Positions 1 to 6,468 of a stretch of DNA of 25,929 nt are shown here, piece after piece (the stretch's first letter is position 1; the number at the start of each line of letters is the position of its first letter). Both the position numbers and the translations under genes were made by a program. Source of the stretch: DSNY01 sp016861185 (GTDB taxonomy: Bacteria > Pseudomonadota > Gammaproteobacteria > Burkholderiales > Burkholderiaceae_F). The notes beneath the pieces are model-generated. The model had not been told where the DNA came from and ran no database searches. It was given only the letters and a program-made list of their open reading frames with translations. The stretch lies in assembly GCA_030263275.1 (NCBI GenBank), contig SZOR01000058.1, positions 1 to 25,929 on the forward strand. The letters run 5' to 3'.

Positions 1-512
1 AGGTACACGCGCGTGAGCAGGCGGACGCGGCCGTCCGGCTGCCGCTCTACCGTGCCGACGCGCAGCAGCTCGTCGAGCACGGCGCGCGCCGGCACGTCGC
101 CGCCGTAACGCCGCACGAGTTGCGCAAAGCTCGCCGCCCCTTCGTCGAGCGCAAGCGCCGCCGGTTCGCCGTCGGCGCCGCGGAAGTCCGCGTCGCGCAC
201 CCAGCCGGCGACGACCCGCGCCGCGCGGTTGTGCCGCTCGATCGCCTCGGTGTCGACGACCTCGCCCGGCTCGGCGAGCCGCTGCACTTCCTTGCGCGTC
301 AACCCGGTCAGCAGGGCGGCGCGCGAGATTGACGGCTTGCGCCCGGGGATGCCGAATTCGTTCAGCGCGACGTCGACGTAGGCCCGCTTGGCCAGATCGA
401 CGAAGGTAGGAAACGGCAGGCCGTGCCGCAGCAGGACACGCGCGAGCGCCCGCAGGATGCGCAGCACCGACGAGGTCAGCGCTTGGTTGAGTTTGTTCAG
501 GCCGATATCCAT
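1..512 (-). CDS. DUF6502 family protein (N-terminal part, runs off the left edge)
   Basis: The minus-strand frame is open from the ATG at 512 to the window edge, giving about 170 residues with no stop. It begins MDIGLNKLNQALTSSVLRIL and continues through LLRHGLPFPTFVDLAKRAYV, then GRKPSISRAALLTGLTRKEV. These are hallmarks of the DUF6502 family, whose function is unknown. The GRKPSISRAALLTGLTRKEVQRL stretch looks like a small helix-turn-helix, so a DNA-binding role is plausible but inferred. An in-frame ATG at 563 would add 17 residues. I prefer 512 because the stretch 513-563 is AT-rich, uses codons rare here (TTG, TTT, TAT) and carries a good promoter. No Shine-Dalgarno sequence precedes 512, and the predicted transcript start is almost at the ATG, so the mRNA may be leaderless. 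The family call is fairly firm; the function is not known. Confidence 0.75.
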   Translation of the reverse strand, partial: MDIGLNKLNQALTSSVLRILRALARVLLRHGLPFPTFVDLAKRAYVDVALNEFGIPGRKPSISRAALLTGLTRKEVQRLAEPGEVVDTEAIERHNRAARVVAGWVRDADFRGADGEPAALALDEGAASFAQLVRRYGGDVPARAVLDELLRVGTVERQPDGRVRLLTRVY

Positions 513-513
513 G

Positions 514-535
514 ATTTGGGCAAAGTATCCCAAAT
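514..535. promoter_or_regulatory. inverted repeat flanking the -10 box, probable operator
   Basis: ATTTGGG (514-520) and CCCAAAT (529-535) are perfect 7-bp inverted arms with an 8-bp spacer. The -10 hexamer (522-527) lies inside the spacer, so a dimer bound here would block RNA polymerase. Autoregulation by the HTH-like DUF6502 product is a possible reading, but inferred. Confidence 0.45.
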
Positions 536-550
536 ACGTGCTCAAGTCAA
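522..550 (-). promoter_or_regulatory. sigma70-type promoter of the DUF6502 gene
   Basis: Read on the minus strand, TTGACT (550-545) is followed by a 17-bp spacer and then TACTTT (527-522). This is a good match to the -35/-10 consensus at optimal spacing in an unusually AT-rich patch. The -10 box ends 9 bp before the ATG at 512, so transcription would start at or within a few bases of the start codon. Confidence 0.6.
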
Positions 551-693
551 ACAATTTGTCCATATCGTCCCAAGAAAGTGGATCGAACGGATGAAGCGAG
601 TGCTGGCCGCTGTTGCGGCACGCGAGAGCTGCAGCGGGTGAGGGGACGCCGAAGAGGCGAACGAGCGGAGACAGGCGGGGATTACCGCCCGGA

Positions 694-1932
694 TCAGATC
701 GCGCCGGCCTGACGAAGCGACTGAAGCTCTTGCTCGGAGCAACCGACCAACTCGCGGAGCACCGCCTCGGTGTGCTCGCCCAGCACCGGCGGCGGGCGGT
801 CGTAGGCGAGCGGTGTGGCCGACATCCTGATCGGATTGCCGACCAGCGGCACGCGGCCGGCGAGCGGATGCGGCAGATCGATGCGCAGTCCGCGCGAAAC
901 GATCTGCGGGTCGGCGAGCGCCTGCGCGATCGAATTGATCGGGCCGCACGGCACGCCGGCCGCTTCGAGCTTCTCGGTCCAGAACGCGACCGGCCGTGCG
1001 CGAACGATCTCCTCCAGCATCGGCACGAGCGCGGCGCGGTTGCGCACGCGGTTGGCGTTCTTTGCGAAGCGCGGATCGGTCGCCAGGTCCGGGCGTCCGA
1101 CGATCTCGCAGAACTTCGCGTACTGGCCGTCGTTGCCGACCGCGATGATCACGTGGCCGTCGGCCGCGGCGAACACCTGGTACGGCACGATGTTCTGGTG
1201 CGCGTTGCCGGCGCGGCCGGGCGCCTTGCCGCTGACGAGGTAGTTCATGTTCATGTTGGCGAGCATCGCAACCATCACGTCGAACAGCGCCAGGTCGAGA
1301 TGCTGGCCCTCGCCGGTCACGTCGCGGTGTGCGAGCGCAGCCAGGATCGCCACCGCCGAATACATGCCCGTCATCAGGTCGCTGACGGCAACACCGGCTT
1401 TTTGCGGGCCGCCACCCGGCAGGTCGTCGCGCTCGCCGGTGATCGACATGAAGCCGCCCATGCCCTGGATGATGAAGTCGTAGCCGGCGCGCTCGCGGTA
1501 TGGCCCGGTCTGGCCGAAGCCGGTGATCGAGCAATAGATGAGCCTCGGATTCAATGCGGCGAGCGACGGGTAGTCCAGGCCGTACCTGGCGAGCTGGTCG
1601 ACGCGGTAGTTCTCGACGACGATGTCGGACTTCTTCGCGAGCTCGCGCACGAGCCGCTGGCCTTCGGGCTTCGAGATGTCGATCGTCACCGAGCGCTTGC
1701 CGCGGTTGGCCGACAGGTAGTACGCGGCCTCGGTCGTGTCGCGCCCTTGTGCGTCTCTCAGGTAGGGCGGTCCCCAGCCGCGCGTGTCGTCGCCGCTGCC
1801 GGGGCGTTCGATCTTGATCACGTCGGCGCCGAGGTCGGCAAGCAGTTGCGTGCACCACGGGCCGGCGAGCACGCGCGTCAGGTCGAGCACGCGCAGATGG
1901 CCGAGCGCGCGCGAAGTCGTAGCCGCATTCAT
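694..1932 (-). CDS. CaiB/BaiF (family III) CoA-transferase
   Basis: Family III CoA-transferases move CoA between carboxylic acids in the cytoplasm, working as interlocked dimers. Hallmarks are visible throughout: VLDLTRVLAGPWCTQLLADLGADVIKIE near the N-terminus, the NRGKRS block, GYDFIIQGMGG, and VSDLMTGMY. The Asp in VSDLMTGMY aligns with catalytic Asp169 of formyl-CoA transferase. The residue matching Gln17 of that enzyme is Leu (RVLAGP), so this is unlikely to be a true oxalate-pathway Frc. The length, about 412 residues, is normal for the family. The start chosen is the ATG at 1932 (MNAATTSRALGHLRVLDL); an in-frame ATG at 1950 would add six residues outside the conserved region. The gene is divergent from the DUF4442 gene with only 41 bp between start codons. 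The CoA donor and acceptor cannot be read from sequence; succinyl-CoA:dicarboxylate types are one possibility. Confidence 0.9.
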   Translation of the reverse strand: MNAATTSRALGHLRVLDLTRVLAGPWCTQLLADLGADVIKIERPGSGDDTRGWGPPYLRDAQGRDTTEAAYYLSANRGKRSVTIDISKPEGQRLVRELAKKSDIVVENYRVDQLARYGLDYPSLAALNPRLIYCSITGFGQTGPYRERAGYDFIIQGMGGFMSITGERDDLPGGGPQKAGVAVSDLMTGMYSAVAILAALAHRDVTGEGQHLDLALFDVMVAMLANMNMNYLVSGKAPGRAGNAHQNIVPYQVFAAADGHVIIAVGNDGQYAKFCEIVGRPDLATDPRFAKNANRVRNRAALVPMLEEIVRARPVAFWTEKLEAAGVPCGPINSIAQALADPQIVSRGLRIDLPHPLAGRVPLVGNPIRMSATPLAYDRPPPVLGEHTEAVLRELVGCSEQELQSLRQAGAI

Positions 1933-1961
1933 GGCCGCGCAGGATAACAAGGTCCCACCGC

Positions 1962-1967
1962 TAGACT
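1962..1967 (+). promoter_or_regulatory. possible -10 box directly before the DUF4442 gene
   Basis: TAGACT lies 6 bp before the ATG at 1974, a spacing expected for a leaderless or nearly leaderless transcript. No convincing -35 box is seen at 16-18 bp upstream. This is a weak call based on position and partial consensus only. Confidence 0.3.
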
Positions 1968-1973
1968 CCGCGC

Positions 1974-2447
1974 ATGGCGCGCAAGATGCCCCCGTGGCTG
2001 CTGAAGCTCGGCATGAACCTGTGGCCGCCGTTTGTCGGCGCCGGCATCCGCGTCAAGCGCATCGCTGCAGACTTCCGCGAGATCGTCGTCGAGATGCCGC
2101 TGCGGCTGTACAACCGCAACTACTTCGGCACGCACTTCGGCGGCTCGCTGTACGCGATGACCGATCCGTTCTTCGCGCTGATGGTGCTGCACAACCTGCC
2201 GTCGAACTACCTCGTGTGGGACAAGGCCGCGTCGATCGAATTCGTCGCACCGGGACGCTCGCGCATGCGCGCCGTGTTCCGGCTGGCGCAGGACGATCTC
2301 GACACGATCGTGAAGATGACCGCCGACGGCGACAAGCACCTGCACCTGTTCAGCATCGACGTGACGGACGCCGAGGGGCTCGTCGTCGCGCGCGTCGAGA
2401 AGATCGTTTACGTGCGGAAGAAGAAAAGCTCAGAGTTCAAGACATAG
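1974..2447 (+). CDS. DUF4442 domain protein, hotdog-fold thioesterase-like
   Basis: This 157-residue protein matches the DUF4442 group of hotdog-fold proteins, which resemble acyl-CoA thioesterases of the PaaI/YiiD kind. Visible landmarks are the N-terminal helix with PPFVGAGIRVKRI, the strand VEMPLRLYNRNYFGTHFGGS, the central helix SLYAMTDPFFALMVLHNL, and later strands VWDKAASIEFVAPG and HLFSIDVTD...VARVEKIVYVRKK. The length suits a single hotdog domain. It sits back to back with a CoA-transferase gene, which is compatible with acyl-CoA metabolism, but the substrate is unknown and catalysis is not proven for the family. There is no clear Shine-Dalgarno sequence before the ATG, consistent with a leaderless message. 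Confidence 0.8.
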   Translation: MARKMPPWLLKLGMNLWPPFVGAGIRVKRIAADFREIVVEMPLRLYNRNYFGTHFGGSLYAMTDPFFALMVLHNLPSNYLVWDKAASIEFVAPGRSRMRAVFRLAQDDLDTIVKMTADGDKHLHLFSIDVTDAEGLVVARVEKIVYVRKKKSSEFKT

Positions 2448-2513
2448 CAATCGGTTCAATGCGGTGATGCACGCCGCGACGCGCCGGCGCAATCCGCAAT
2501 CCGACCTCCAACG

Positions 2514-3362
2514 ATGTCCCACTTCCGTCCCTGGCCTTATCCCCGCGTGATCGCGCATCGCGGCGGCGGCGCGCTCGCGCCGGAGAACACGATTGCGGCG
2601 ATCGAAGTCGGCCGCAGCCTGGGTTTCGCCGCGATCGAGATCGACGCGATGCTGGCGCGCGACGAGGTGCCGGTACTGATGCACGATCCGACCGTCGACC
2701 GGACGACCGACGGCAAGGGGCCGGTCGGCGCGCTGACGGCGGCCGAACTGGAGCGGCTGGATGCCGGGGGCCGGTTTGAAGCGCGTTACCGCGGCGAGCG
2801 GGTGCCGAGCCTTGCGGCAGCGATCCGCCACTGCCGTGCGCACGGGGTATGGATCGACATCGAGATCAAGCCCGGTCATGGCGACGCGCGGCGCACCGGC
2901 GAAGTGGTCGCCCGCACGGCCGTCGAGCTCTACGCGGACTGCATGCGGCCGGGCGTTGATCGCGCCGAATCGATCGACCCGCGCGCGCCGCTGCTCAGCT
3001 CCTTTTCCGCCGAGGCGCTCGCCGCCGCGCGCGAGGCGGCGCCGGCGCTGCCGCGCGGCTGGATCACGAGCCGCGTTCCCGAAGACTGGCGCACGCGGCT
3101 CGCGGCGCTGGGGTGCGTGGCGTTGCACACCAACCATCGCCACCTGACGCGTGCGGTCGCGCGCGCGATCAAGGACGCCGGCTACTGGCTGTTCTGTTAT
3201 ACGGTCGACGATCCGGCGCGCGCGCGGGAGATCCTCGACTGGGGTGCCGATGCGTTCTGCACGGACCGTATCAATCTGATCGGTCCGGACTTCGCGTGGA
3301 CGCGTGCGGCGGCGCAGTGCGCTCCTGCGGCGCAGCGGCGCCACCCGTCCGACGGCGATTGA
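2514..3362 (+). CDS. ugpQ: glycerophosphodiester phosphodiesterase
   Basis: The enzyme hydrolyses glycerophosphodiesters to an alcohol and glycerol 3-phosphate, using a divalent metal. The 282-residue protein carries the GDPD signature. His15-Arg16-Gly17 (VIAHRGGGALAPENT) comes first, then the EID metal pair at Glu42/Asp44 and the second catalytic His57 (VLMHDPTVDRTTDGKG). A later acidic metal ligand lies in WIDIEIKPGHG, and the C-terminal barrel strands include FCYTVDDPARAREILDWGADAFCTD. No signal peptide is present, so it is probably cytoplasmic like E. coli UgpQ rather than periplasmic like GlpQ. The start is the ATG directly before SHFRPWPYPRVIAHRG. The last codon overlaps an FNR-type box that probably serves the next gene. 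There are no ugp transporter genes nearby. Confidence 0.92.
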   Translation: MSHFRPWPYPRVIAHRGGGALAPENTIAAIEVGRSLGFAAIEIDAMLARDEVPVLMHDPTVDRTTDGKGPVGALTAAELERLDAGGRFEARYRGERVPSLAAAIRHCRAHGVWIDIEIKPGHGDARRTGEVVARTAVELYADCMRPGVDRAESIDPRAPLLSSFSAEALAAAREAAPALPRGWITSRVPEDWRTRLAALGCVALHTNHRHLTRAVARAIKDAGYWLFCYTVDDPARAREILDWGADAFCTDRINLIGPDFAWTRAAAQCAPAAQRRHPSDGD

Positions 3363-3372
3363 CGTGGATCAA
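3359..3372 (+). promoter_or_regulatory. FNR-type box upstream of ccoI
   Basis: TTGACGTGGATCAA matches the FNR consensus TTGAT-N4-ATCAA with one mismatch (C for T at position 5). It overlaps the ugpQ stop codon. A class II site centred at -41.5 would place transcription start near 3407. TAACCT at 3394-3399 could be the -10 box (3 of 6 matches, including the first two bases and the last T). Confidence 0.6.
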
Positions 3373-3440
3373 GGGCCAAGGCATGGTGCTCCGTAACCTG
3401 CGTACGGGTGCTTTTCGGGCGGCGTCGCATGGGAGGGGCG

Positions 3441-3486
3441 CCGTGCGCGGGGCGTGTGAACAACGCGCGGCGCGCACGGTGTTTTT
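3441..3486 (+). terminator. strong stem-loop with T-run between ugpQ and ccoI
   Basis: CCGTGCGCG (3441-3449) pairs perfectly with CGCGCACGG (3471-3479), closing a 21-nt loop that holds a shorter GCGT/ACGC stem. TG and five T's (3482-3486) follow. It resembles an intrinsic terminator, although two bases separate stem and T-run. It may end ugpQ transcripts or act as an attenuator in the ccoI leader. Confidence 0.45.
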
Positions 3487-3522
3487 GCGACAGCCGCTTT
3501 TTCTTTTGTTGCTGGCCTCGCG

Positions 3523-6015
3523 ATGACCCAGGCGCCGTCGCCGCGCAAACCGAAAACACCCGACGACGCGACGGGCAGCACGACCGCGCTCGCCGCCGAC
3601 GCGCGCGCGCTCCCCTCGCACTGCCAACACTGCGGCGATCCGCTCGCCGGCCTCAAGGTCGTGCAGCGGCGAATCGGCGCCAAGCTGCAGTCGTTCTGCT
3701 GCCAGGGCTGCGCCTTCATCGCCGAGCAGCTCTACCTCGCGCGCGCCTCCAGCCGCGATCTGGCCGCGCTCGACGCGGCGCTGGGCGGCGCGCGCCGCGC
3801 ACCGGCACCGACCGCCGGCGGCGCGCTCAAGCACGAACAGATCGAAGTGCACGGCATGGTCTGCGGCGCGTGCGCGCTGCTGATCGAGCATCGCCTGCGG
3901 CACGAGCCCGGCGTGGCGTCGGCGCACGTCGACTTCGGCGCGCGCCGCGCGTACGTCGCGTTCGATCCGAAGCTGACCTCGGCACCCGCCGTGCGGCGCG
4001 CGGTCGAGGCGAGCGGCTACCGGACTTCGAGCAGCGCGCAGGCGGAACGCAAGGCGCACCGCGTCGAACTGCTGCGCGTGCTGCTTGCGTGGCTCGCGAT
4101 GATGCAGGTGATGATGCTCGCAGTCCCGGCGTACGTCGCCGCCCCGGGCGACATCCCGCCCGACATCGAGCAACTGCTGCGCATCGCGCAGCTCGTGCTG
4201 ACGGTGCCGGTGATGCTGTTCTCGGCCGCGCCGCTGTTCCGCGCGGCAGCGAGCCAGATCCGTGCGCGCGCGATCGGCATGGATCTGCCGATCGTGCTGG
4301 GGCTGACGGCGGCGTTCGCCGCGAGCGCGCACGCGACCGTGATCGCGAGCGGCGCCACCTATTACGACTCGATCACGATGTTCGTCGCGCTCGTGATGGG
4401 CAGCCGCTGGCTGCAGGCGCGCGCGCTGGCGCGCGCTTACGTGCACATCGACGCCGCGCACCGGCAGTCGACGCTGCGCGCGCGCAGGTTGCGCGCCTAT
4501 CCAGGTTCCATGCTCGCCGACGACGTGCCGGCGCAGGCGCTCGTTCCGGGCGATCACGTCGTCGTCGCGCCGGGCGTAACGGTACCCGCGGACGGGGTCG
4601 TCGCACGCGGCGTCTCGACGGTGTCGCAAGCCTGGCTGACCGGCGAGGCCGCGCCGGTCGAAGTGGCCGACGGCGCGCCGGTGCTGGCCGGCAGCGTCAA
4701 CCTCGAGCAGCCGCTCGTGCTGGAGGTCACGCGTGCGGGCGAGGCCACTTCGCTCGCGGCGCTGCGCCGGCTGGTCGACGACGCCGGACGTCAGCGGCCG
4801 CGCATCGTCGAAACCGCCAATCGCGTCGCGGTCATTTTCCTTTGGGCCGTGCTCGCGATCACGGCGGCCACGGTGGTCGGCTGGTGGATCGTCGATCCCG
4901 CGCAGGCGCTGCCGAACGCGATCGCGGTGCTCGTCGCCACCTGCCCGTGCGCACTGTCGCTGGCGGCGCCGGCGGCGCTGGCGGCGGTGCAGTCGGCGCT
5001 CGCCGATCGCGGCGTGCTGACGGCGCGCGCCTCAGCGCTCGAGCAACTCGCGCGCATCGACGCGATCGCCACCGACAAGACCGGCACGCTGACCGAAGCG
5101 GAACCGGCGCTGTTGCGCACGGTGTTGTTGCGCGCGGGCGTTCCGGCGCAGGTGCTCGCCGTCGCGGCGGCGCTCGAATCGCTGTCGGCGCATCCCTTCG
5201 CGCGCGCGCTGACGCGCGCCGCGCACGCGGCCGGTGTCGCGGTGCCGGCGCTGCAGGGCGGCCGCGTCGAGCCGTCGGCGGGCGTCGAAGCGGTGGTCGA
5301 CGGCGTGCGGCTGCGGCTCGGCAAGGCCGACTACGCGCTCGGCATTGTCGATGCCGAGCCGGCGCCGGTGGCCGCGCGGCTGCTCAAGCGGCTCGAGCGC
5401 GAGAAACTGCAGGCGGCGAGCGTCATCGTGCTGGCCGATTCGGCCGGGCCGATCGCACTGTTCGCGTTCGGCGAGGCCCAGCGGCCCGACGCTCAGGCCT
5501 TCGTCGACGAAGTGCGCGCGGCCGGCATCGATCTGCTGCTCGTGTCCGGGGACCGGCGCGAGCCCGTGGCGAATCTCGCGCGCGCACTCGCCATCGCCGC
5601 GCCCGACGGCGGCAACGTCTACGCGCACCAGACGCCGGACAGCAAGCGGCAACTCGTCGCCGGCATGCAGCGCGCCGGCCGCGTCGTCGCGATGCTCGGC
5701 GACGGCATGAACGACGCGCCGGTGATCGCGCAGGCCGACGTGTCGATCGCGCTCGCGGAGGGCTCGACGCTCGCGCAGGCACGCGCGGATTTCATCGTGC
5801 TGACTTCGCGGCTGGCCGACATCGCGTACGCGCTGCGCGCGGCGCGCCGGAGCATGCGCATCGTGCGGCAAAACCTCGGCTGGGCGCTTGCCTACAACCT
5901 CGCGATCATTCCGCTCGCCGCGTTCGGCTACGTGACGCCCGCCGTGGCCGCGGCGGGCATGGCCGCGAGTTCGCTCGCGGTGGTCGCGAACGCGTTGCGC
6001 GCGCGCCGTCAGTGA
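3523..6015 (+). CDS. ccoI: copper-translocating P1B-type ATPase of cbb3 oxidase assembly
   Basis: CcoI/FixI is an inner-membrane copper ATPase needed to supply copper to cbb3 oxidase. The 830-residue protein shows the expected order. A cysteine-rich N-terminal metal-binding domain has Cys34, Cys37 and the Cys59/60/63 FCCQGC cluster. A heavy-metal-associated domain follows with Cys114-x-x-Cys117 (GMVCGAC), then membrane helices, the actuator motif LTGEAAP, and the transport-site Cys474-Pro-Cys476. Cytoplasmic motifs are the phosphorylated Asp518 in DKTGTLT, His557-Pro558 and the hinge GDGMNDAP (726-733). All catalytic residues are intact. The combination of the FCCQGC domain with an immediately downstream ccoS distinguishes it from CopA-type exporters. 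No Shine-Dalgarno sequence stands before the ATG at 3523; the first 30 residues are low-complexity, so a later start is possible. Its own FNR-type box lies 150 bp upstream. Confidence 0.93.
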   Translation: MTQAPSPRKPKTPDDATGSTTALAADARALPSHCQHCGDPLAGLKVVQRRIGAKLQSFCCQGCAFIAEQLYLARASSRDLAALDAALGGARRAPAPTAGGALKHEQIEVHGMVCGACALLIEHRLRHEPGVASAHVDFGARRAYVAFDPKLTSAPAVRRAVEASGYRTSSSAQAERKAHRVELLRVLLAWLAMMQVMMLAVPAYVAAPGDIPPDIEQLLRIAQLVLTVPVMLFSAAPLFRAAASQIRARAIGMDLPIVLGLTAAFAASAHATVIASGATYYDSITMFVALVMGSRWLQARALARAYVHIDAAHRQSTLRARRLRAYPGSMLADDVPAQALVPGDHVVVAPGVTVPADGVVARGVSTVSQAWLTGEAAPVEVADGAPVLAGSVNLEQPLVLEVTRAGEATSLAALRRLVDDAGRQRPRIVETANRVAVIFLWAVLAITAATVVGWWIVDPAQALPNAIAVLVATCPCALSLAAPAALAAVQSALADRGVLTARASALEQLARIDAIATDKTGTLTEAEPALLRTVLLRAGVPAQVLAVAAALESLSAHPFARALTRAAHAAGVAVPALQGGRVEPSAGVEAVVDGVRLRLGKADYALGIVDAEPAPVAARLLKRLEREKLQAASVIVLADSAGPIALFAFGEAQRPDAQAFVDEVRAAGIDLLLVSGDRREPVANLARALAIAAPDGGNVYAHQTPDSKRQLVAGMQRAGRVVAMLGDGMNDAPVIAQADVSIALAEGSTLAQARADFIVLTSRLADIAYALRAARRSMRIVRQNLGWALAYNLAIIPLAAFGYVTPAVAAAGMAASSLAVVANALRARRQ

Positions 6016-6025
6016 CCACGGTCAC
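6012..6025. repeat. perfect palindrome at the ccoI/ccoS junction
   Basis: GTGACC (6012-6017), spacer AC, then GGTCAC (6020-6025): perfect 6-bp arms covering the ccoI stop codon and ending 3 bases before the ccoS ATG. As RNA it would form a tight hairpin across the ccoS ribosome-binding region. Function is unknown. Confidence 0.5.
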
Positions 6026-6028
6026 ACG

Positions 6029-6202
6029 ATGGATTCGCTGTACCTGCTGATTCCCCTGTCGCTCGTGCTGGTGCTCGCGATCGGCGGGCTGCTCGCGTGG
6101 TCCGTGCTGTCGGGCCAGTTCGACGACCTCGACACCGAAGGGCGGCGCATCCTCGACGAGGACGAAAGGCCGCGCGATGATGCGCCCCGCCCCGGCGGCT
6201 GA
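6029..6202 (+). CDS. ccoS: cbb3-type oxidase assembly protein CcoS
   Basis: This short gene encodes 57 residues: MDSLYLLIPLSLVLVLAIGG, then LLAWSVLSGQFDDLDTEGRR and an acidic tail. One membrane helix (about residues 4-25) is followed by the family hallmark W-S-x-x-S-G-Q-[FY]-D-D-L-[DE]-x-E-G. CcoS is required for cofactor insertion into the cbb3 oxidase in Rhodobacter, alongside the copper ATPase CcoI. It begins 13 bases after ccoI, so the two are surely co-transcribed. The start codon lies 3 bases from a perfect palindrome, and no ordinary Shine-Dalgarno sequence is visible, so translation may be coupled to ccoI. Confidence 0.93.
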   Translation: MDSLYLLIPLSLVLVLAIGGLLAWSVLSGQFDDLDTEGRRILDEDERPRDDAPRPGG

Positions 6203-6258
6203 CCGGGCGCGCCGCGTTTGAGAGGTTCGTCACTCGGTTCCCGACGATGGGAATCGAA

Positions 6259-6272
6259 TTGATTTGAATCAA
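6259..6272 (+). promoter_or_regulatory. perfect FNR box upstream of ccoN
   Basis: TTGATTTGAATCAA is an exact match to TTGAT-N4-ATCAA. Centred between 6265 and 6266, a class II promoter would start transcription near 6307. TAGGAT (6295-6300) is a fair -10 box at the right place. This leaves a leader of about 160 nt before ccoN. Confidence 0.85.
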
Positions 6273-6294
6273 CCGGGATAACCCTGACGGTCCC

Positions 6295-6300
6295 TAGGAT
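6295..6300 (+). promoter_or_regulatory. -10 box of the ccoNOQP promoter
   Basis: TAGGAT matches TATAAT at four of six positions. It lies where a -10 box belongs relative to the FNR box centred 41.5 bp before the predicted start near 6307. There is no separate -35 box, as expected for class II activation. Confidence 0.5.
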
Positions 6301-6468
6301 CGCGCCGGGCGCAACGAATCCGGTGACATCGCAACCGGGCGTTCGGGCTGTCGGGAGGGCGACGGCCGCAGCTTGCCGAAACACCATTGCAGCGGACGCG
6401 CACAAGACGGTGTGCGCAACGGCGCACTGCGGGCGTGCGGTCGATCAGGTTTGCTTCGAGAGGGAGAG

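Noticed and set aside
513..563. Longer DUF6502 start at the ATG at 563
   Set aside because: The extra 17 codons are AT-rich and coincide with a good promoter and inverted repeat, so they are more likely non-coding; not fully excluded.
674..689. Short inverted repeat GGCGG/CCGCC just after the CoA-transferase stop
   Set aside because: Only 5-bp arms in GC-rich DNA with no T-run; too weak to name a terminator.
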